DNA of 64,000 bases from Nymphaea colorata (taxonomy: Eukaryota > Streptophyta > Magnoliopsida > Nymphaeales > Nymphaeaceae), in assembly GCF_008831285.2 (NCBI RefSeq), contig NW_022204507.1, positions 2,774,814-2,838,813 of the forward strand. The letters run 5' to 3'. The notes below the pieces were generated by a model, which was given only the letters and a program-made list of their open reading frames with translations, ran no database searches and was not told the DNA's origin. The position numbers and the translations under genes were made by a program. Of this stretch, positions 59,001 to 64,000 are shown piece by piece (the first letter of the stretch is position 1; each line of letters opens with the position of its first letter).

Positions 59001-59949
59001 CATCAGCGCTACAAGCCTCTCAAAAGATGTGAAAAAAATCGATAGGGAAACCTTCAATGCCAAGCGCCTTACCAGAGCCGAGTGCCCGGACAACATTCTT
59101 GATTTCTTGGTGCAGGAAGGGCCACTCAAGAGAGATCGCACAGGAGACGGAGAGGGAGGAGAGGTGAAATTATGGCAGCAGGGCACGAAAGTGAAGATGC
59201 TTAGAATAGAAATCACGAAAATGGGCGATCAAAGCTGGGAGAATGTCATCACTAAGAACAACCCTATGGCCAATAACCATGGACTGGAACAACATTTGAT
59301 GGTGCCTTCAAGATGCGGCCAAGTGGAAGAATCTAGAATTCTGGCCTCCATACGAAAGCCAACCCAGCCTAGAACGCTGCTGCCAGTGGATGGACTACCT
59401 AATTCACCACTCCTAAGCCAGACACTTGAGACAAAGGAGGCGGGAAGACTGATTCATAGAAATATTATCAGAAGACTGGAGGGACAAATCTCCTCATCCC
59501 AACCGGTCACCTCAAAAAACTTGCCGCTCAAGAAAATGTGCTTCCAGGCAAAAACCTCCCTCCTGATGGAGTGCAACTTCTGCGAGGGCCTGAAAGCAGC
59601 CCACCTATCATTGATGGTGCGAGCACGCCATTTAGGGATGGCAGTGACAAAGGACTCATTTCGGAGCCACCAAAGCTCAAAATGCAACTTGGCACGCCCA
59701 GTACCAGCCCTACCCCGAAGAGGGAAAAGGAGGAGCGGAGCATGATCAAACAAGTGTCTCAGCCCAGGAACCAAAGAGTATGAAAGAAAAGGAGAGAACA
59801 ACTAAGGCAAGAGGAAGACCCAGTCCAACCTGCAGAGAATCAGAGGATTCCTATTATTGGACGAAGTAAACTTGCCATTACTCAGAGACATGTCAAAAAG
59901 ACTGAACTCATGAACGAAGGAGCAAAAAGCCGACATAGACGGACCAGAA

Positions 59950-60400
59950 GAGACAAGAGATCAAGAGTCATCAGGGCTAAGCAAACAATTGAAGTCCCCT
60001 ACCAAAATCCAAGGTGAGGAAACAAGCTGACGAGCATGATGTAGCTCATCCCATCGTTGGTCACGCAAGACCCCAACGCAAGGGCCATAGACCGTAGTAA
60101 CTAAGACCGGGCCATTGAGCCAAAGACCATTGAGAATGACCGAGATATAGTAATAACCAACATGCACCATATCCCCCGTAAGAGGAGGAGACCAGGCCAG
60201 CAGGATGCCCCTAGGGGTACCATTAGCCAGAAGAAACCCAAAGGACGGTTGACGCAACAAAGTACAAACACAGGCGTGAGAAATCACAGACAATTTGGTG
60301 TCAACCACGATAAGCAAGGAAGGTCCATGCTGACGCACCCAAGAAGAGAGTTACCTACGCCGATAACCGGCTCCCAAGCCCCACACGTTCTAACACACAA
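59950..60400 (-). pseudogene. LINE endonuclease domain relic
   Basis: NVWGLGAGYRR near 60,395 corresponds to the N-x-RGL start of the APE-type endonuclease. The open frame 60,338-59,961 then reads PSLLIVVDTKLS (matching the LLQETKL metal-binding segment, with E lost), GILLAW, TTVYGP and WILVGDFNCLLSPDD, the GDFN block. The lost Glu suggests an inactive enzyme. It nicks target DNA in related active elements. Confidence 0.85.
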
Positions 60401-62400
60401 CCCTCATGTAGAAACCATGTGAAGGGGCGTACGTCTAGCCACTCTAGCAGTACTGAGAAGGAGGATGGAGGCCACGGAATCCCCAATCCTACGCAATTCC
60501 CACCACAATCGAGCAAGGTTGGAGTGGGAGGCCAGTGCAATAGTGGCAACAAATGAAGAATGAAGGAAATCAAGCTACTCCTGAGGAAGCGTGACCTTAA
60601 GAGAGGCAAGCGCATCCGGAAGGGAGATGCCTAGCTCAACATCTAACAAGGGAGAAACAGGTGGCAACCTATCGGGCAAGAGCGGGCAAATAGAAGGTCC
60701 GATGGTGGGACCAAGCAACCGAGCAGAAAACTGAGGGGTAGCAATGGACGCAGAATCAATACGCAGGGTGGGGGAAATAGCGTCAACACAAGAGAGGTGG
60801 GGGATGCAGGGCTAATCGGGGAAAGGGGCAAGCAGGTGGGGTTGCGAGAACACTGTAACATAGTGCGGGGAGTAGTACACGCAGGGAAGGCAAGCTGGTG
60901 ACAATGCAACTGTCAAAGGAAATAGAAGAAAACCGAAGCAGGTGGGCAAAGGAGGTGGTCCTAGATGGTGGGGGAGGCAAAGGGTGGCTGGTAACAAGGG
61001 TAAGGAGCAAGGAACATGCAACAAATGGAGATGGACTGACTATGGGAGACGAATCGAAAGAGGTCAAAGCAGCAGAGGTCATAGTCGAGAAAGAGCAAGC
61101 AACAACAGTTACCTCAAGGGGGTGACCCCCTACTGACGGGAGGGCAGCCGATTGTGATGGTGCAAAGGACCGGATGATGCCACAATCAGACAGAGCAACA
61201 AGCAGCACCTCGGGGGAACGCGGCAGAGAGGAGGTAGGCCATGACCGAGTAGGCAAGGCCACCTCCAGCGCTGAGGGAAGCAAAGATGGGAGCTGAAGTG
61301 GCGAGAGCTCGACAAGTGAAGAAACCTGGTGCGGCAGACCACCTGGGCTGAAGACCCGCAGGACCGCTACCGAGAAAGGCGGACCCCGTGTGCCAAAATA
61401 AGTAGGCCCATGCCAAGGAAGTCTGATAGAGCCAAAGAAGATAGAGCTAGCATCCGAAGCAGGCGACTGAGAAGCAGCTGGTAGAGGAACCTAGACCCAA
61501 AAAGAGAAAGCGACCGCGGCAACGCCATGCAGTCGACCGAAAAGTCACCGGTCATTCCAACTAGCAGGAAAACGACATCAAGAACACGTGGCAGCCCGAC
61601 GGCCATTCAAGGTATTACACCTCTGACACCACCAATGTCCCCATCAGACGAGGATAGAAGCGATAGACCGAAGAAGGCGACGTAGCCTGAAAGCACAACA
61701 AGAAGAGGGGACACACCAAGGTGAGGGAGCCAGCCTACCAACGGAGACCACCTTGGGAAGCCTCGGCTGCAAGGAATAGTCACCCATCTGCAAAAGGAGA
61801 AACAAATAGCGCGCGGGTGGTAGGAATGCCTGGAGGACGCTGCGAGCGTCTTGCAACAGAAGCGAGCCGATGAAAACACAATTGAAAATGGGTAGACTGC
61901 CAACTGAATGACAATGCCATAGCCTAACGAACCCCCTTAGGCAAGCAAAGAAAATTGACTACAGCAAGACAAAACAAACGATTAAGGGGAAGGACCCGGC
62001 CTGATCCCACAAAGACTGGGACCACCAACCCAAGCTCCATGTGGTGATCGCAAAGGCAAAGGAGGAGGGAGGGTGGCCATAAGACCAACCCCAGGCCAGA
62101 AAAAAAAGGCCGACAAGAAAAACAATGAAGCCAAGCAGCTACTTCTAGACCCTCTCAAAGCCTAAGCTGAGCACGGCCCCACAGGCCGATGAGACGCCAC
62201 TTAGCGTGACGTGACAGCAAGGCACCGAAAGAGGACTGGACAGCTATGAAAATGATCCAAAAGAGGAAGTGGATAGCACAAGCTGTAACAAGCATTTCAT
62301 CAAACTGCTTTCGAGCATGGAGAGGGAACAACAGAGCAAAAAGTAGGAAACATAGTGCTGCAAGCAGAAGCGATTGAGGAACAGGAGGGAGGAGGAGCAA
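60400..62400 (-). pseudogene. Probable LINE ORF1 and 5' region
   Basis: Upstream of the endonuclease the minus strand has Pro/Ser-rich frames without clear domains. Near 61,640-61,570 one frame reads CQRCNTLNGRRAATC, like a CCHC knuckle of plant LINE ORF1 in which H has become R. Given its position, ORF1 is the best reading, but the evidence is thin and the region is badly broken. Confidence 0.4.
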
Positions 62401-62800
62401 ACCACCCAAGGAAGGAGCTGGTAGTGAAGCAGGCGGAGTGGATTCGGGAGAAGAAGCGGCTCGAGGAGGAGGCGATTGCCCTGGCCAGCACCCATGGGCA
62501 ACACTGAAGGCCAAGAGAGGAGGGAGTGCAGATGAGAGAGGGAGAGGGACCAATGTTCGTCATGAGAGGTCGGGGATGGGGTCCCTCATCTTGGTGCTTC
62601 TCAACACTATCTGGACGAGCACCATAGGAGGGGAGCCTGGTGGATGTCTCCGCGAGTGTGAGGGGGAGTTGCAGGCGAGAGAGCAAAACAAGGCCCTGAG
62701 AGAGAACCACCCAGAGGGAGAGAGAGAGAGGGAGAGAAATAGAGAGAGAGAGCAATAAGAAGAAAATGAGAAGGGGGGAGAGAGAGAGAGAGAGAGAGAT

Positions 62801-64000
62801 GAACACTCTATGCATCAGATTTTGGATTAACAAAAATATAGAAGGAAAAACGAACAAAAAAAAAAAGTCAGACTTTTAGGCTATATGCGAGTTAAATTAA
62901 ATGTCATTTCTTGTGAAGGTTGTCTTAAAATGTCATCAGAAAATTATTTACAACTTACAAATGTAGCTGTGAAGATTAAAACATCTCAAAATCATCCACC
63001 ATCAAGTTATAAATAGTGTATAAGCATTTCTAAGAAAATAGCACCTCTCAGTCCTTCGTAAAGTTGCTGATCCCTTTGACAATCGTTTGTTTATTAATTG
63101 ACGCCATTCCCATCACAACTCAGCTGAAGAAAGTATGTGTTCCCAGAAAGAAGATTCATTTAGCTTTGTACACCATCCATCTTAATTTTCTCAGTATTTT
63201 CTGTTTCTTTTATTCCCCCTATAATGCAATTTGGATAGAGTGCGACCAGAACATCCTTATATTTTTTTAGGAAACTTTGCTGGCCGTAACATGATCCTCT
63301 GACCTACAGCATCTCACATATAAAATGAAAAATTAATGAATAAGTGAAAATGAAGCAATGCTCTTGCCATTTCTGGATACAACATATAAAAGCTACAAAA
63401 GCCACAAAGAAAAACATACACACTAGAAACTCCACTCTTCACATGAACATTTTGTGGATCAAAGAAGAAAGGCCACTCAGAATCTTAGGCACATGCATGT
63501 TTCATATAAATGTAAAAGACATAAAAAATAGTGCTGTTTTACACCGAATGCAACTGTAGATATAGCAGATCCAAATTGGAGACCAACACTAATTAATAAT
63601 TAACTTGGAAAATATAAACACACTAAAGGTCACGGTGAATGTAAAGAGTTCAATACTAGTGTATGCAATGCAACTTGGTAGAGGTTTCTCTAAATCATCA
63701 TATTTAAAAAACATCAAATACAATTTACAAGGCCAACAAAGTTGTAACTGTAAAAGATGTGGAAAGGCTAAGATTGGGAGTATGAGTACATCCACAATAT
63801 ATTTCTTTTCATGGACAGTGAAATGAAAGGAAGCTCAGCAGAAGAATGTATGGGCATCATAAACAACAAATTAGAGTTGTGCATTTTCCAATCATTGTTC
63901 ACCATGTGGCATCAAATGGTGCATGCATTCTGCTGTGTATTTTCCATCACCAGGAATAGATAAATATTTATACTTTCAAAAACATAACTTCTTTAATTGC
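62801..64000. other. Copy B continuation, no gene assigned
   Basis: Counterpart of 22,160-23,340. Short frames at 63,064-63,270, 63,344-63,559 and 63,605-63,826 parallel ones in copy A but differ by frameshifts and stops, arguing against coding function. Confidence 0.45.

Larger units (their letters stand above)
56931..62776 (-). mobile_element. L1-type LINE inserted in a GA microsatellite (copy B only)
   Basis: About 5.85 kb, visibly GC-richer than its surroundings. It is bounded by GAGAGAGAGA runs at 56,917-56,929 and 62,778-62,799 and is absent from the matching site in copy A (22,124-22,158). Orientation is minus: 5' end near 62,776, 3' end near 56,931. Endonuclease, reverse transcriptase and a zf-RVT C-terminus occur in the order expected of an L1-clade ORF2. 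No poly(A) tail is seen. The 3' end reads TTTTATCGGC directly into the CT run. Frameshifts and stops are present throughout. Confidence 0.88.
35848..64000. repeat. Segmental duplication, copy B
   Basis: Direct-orientation counterpart of 1-23,340. Relative to copy A it lacks most of the 2,345-6,310 copia cluster, the solo LTR, the 1.5-kb stretch at 14,955-16,455 and one tandem unit at 19 kb. It gains an extra 1.24-kb segment (39,017-40,259), 260 bp at 40,866, 545 bp at 44,275, a minisatellite at 51,556, about 2.4 kb at 52,525 and the 5.85-kb LINE. It continues beyond the right edge. Confidence 0.93.

Noticed and set aside
1-64000. A novel defence, biosynthetic or regulatory gene system
   Set aside because: No intact non-transposon gene cluster could be supported on either strand.

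Overview
This window is AT-rich, repeat-dense nuclear DNA of a flowering plant. I base that on many decayed Ty1/copia retrotransposons, L1-type LINEs, hAT-like miniature elements, a copia primer-binding site matching initiator tRNA-Met, and only traces of spliced host genes. No complete host gene is visible. Bacterial operons, CRISPR arrays, rRNA and convincing tRNA genes are absent. Every long open frame I could identify belongs to a mobile element.

The dominant structure is an old direct duplication with a period of about 35.85 kb. Positions 1-23,340 (copy A) align colinearly with 35,848-64,000 (copy B). The two are clearly diverged, by eye roughly 5-10% with many indels, and copy B runs off the right edge. 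Differences between copies give a relative history. The LINE remnant at 7.7-10 kb, the 85-bp minisatellite, the hAT-like MITE and a minus-strand copia leader occur in both copies and predate the duplication. Several changes are specific to one copy. These are a solo LTR inside the MITE (A only), a 587-bp tandem duplication (A only), a 5.85-kb LINE in a GA microsatellite (B only), a 0.37-kb minisatellite (B only) and an extra 1.24-kb segment (B only).

Layout: 0.7-6.2 kb holds three decayed copia elements; 6.3-7.0 kb an LTR-like block; 7.7-10 kb a minus-strand LINE relic; 10.8-11.1 kb a minisatellite; 11.5-12.7 kb a segment present three times in the window; 14.0-14.8 kb the hAT-like MITE with nested solo LTR; 18.3-18.96 kb a minus-strand copia leader with primer-binding site; 18.95-20.12 kb a tandem duplication; 20.1-21.3 kb a block (R3) also found at 25.5 kb and 55 kb. 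Between the copies, 23.3-35.8 kb holds a possible Clp-protease gene fragment and possible exons (minus strand), then R3 copy 2 split by a 6.4-kb copia complex (26.3-32.7 kb), itself interrupted by a 432-bp MITE, then mostly featureless DNA with one candidate exon near 35.1 kb. Copy B repeats the copy A order, with the LINE at 56.9-62.8 kb as its largest addition.

The elements do not form a pathway. They are a layered insertion record. All retroelement genes seen carry stops, frameshifts or changed catalytic residues (LINE YADD to YADN, copia YVDD to HVDD, integrase E to G), so none looks autonomous. I found no convincing new biological system. The most useful signals are the nested, TSD-bearing insertions and the duplication with its filled/empty site comparisons.
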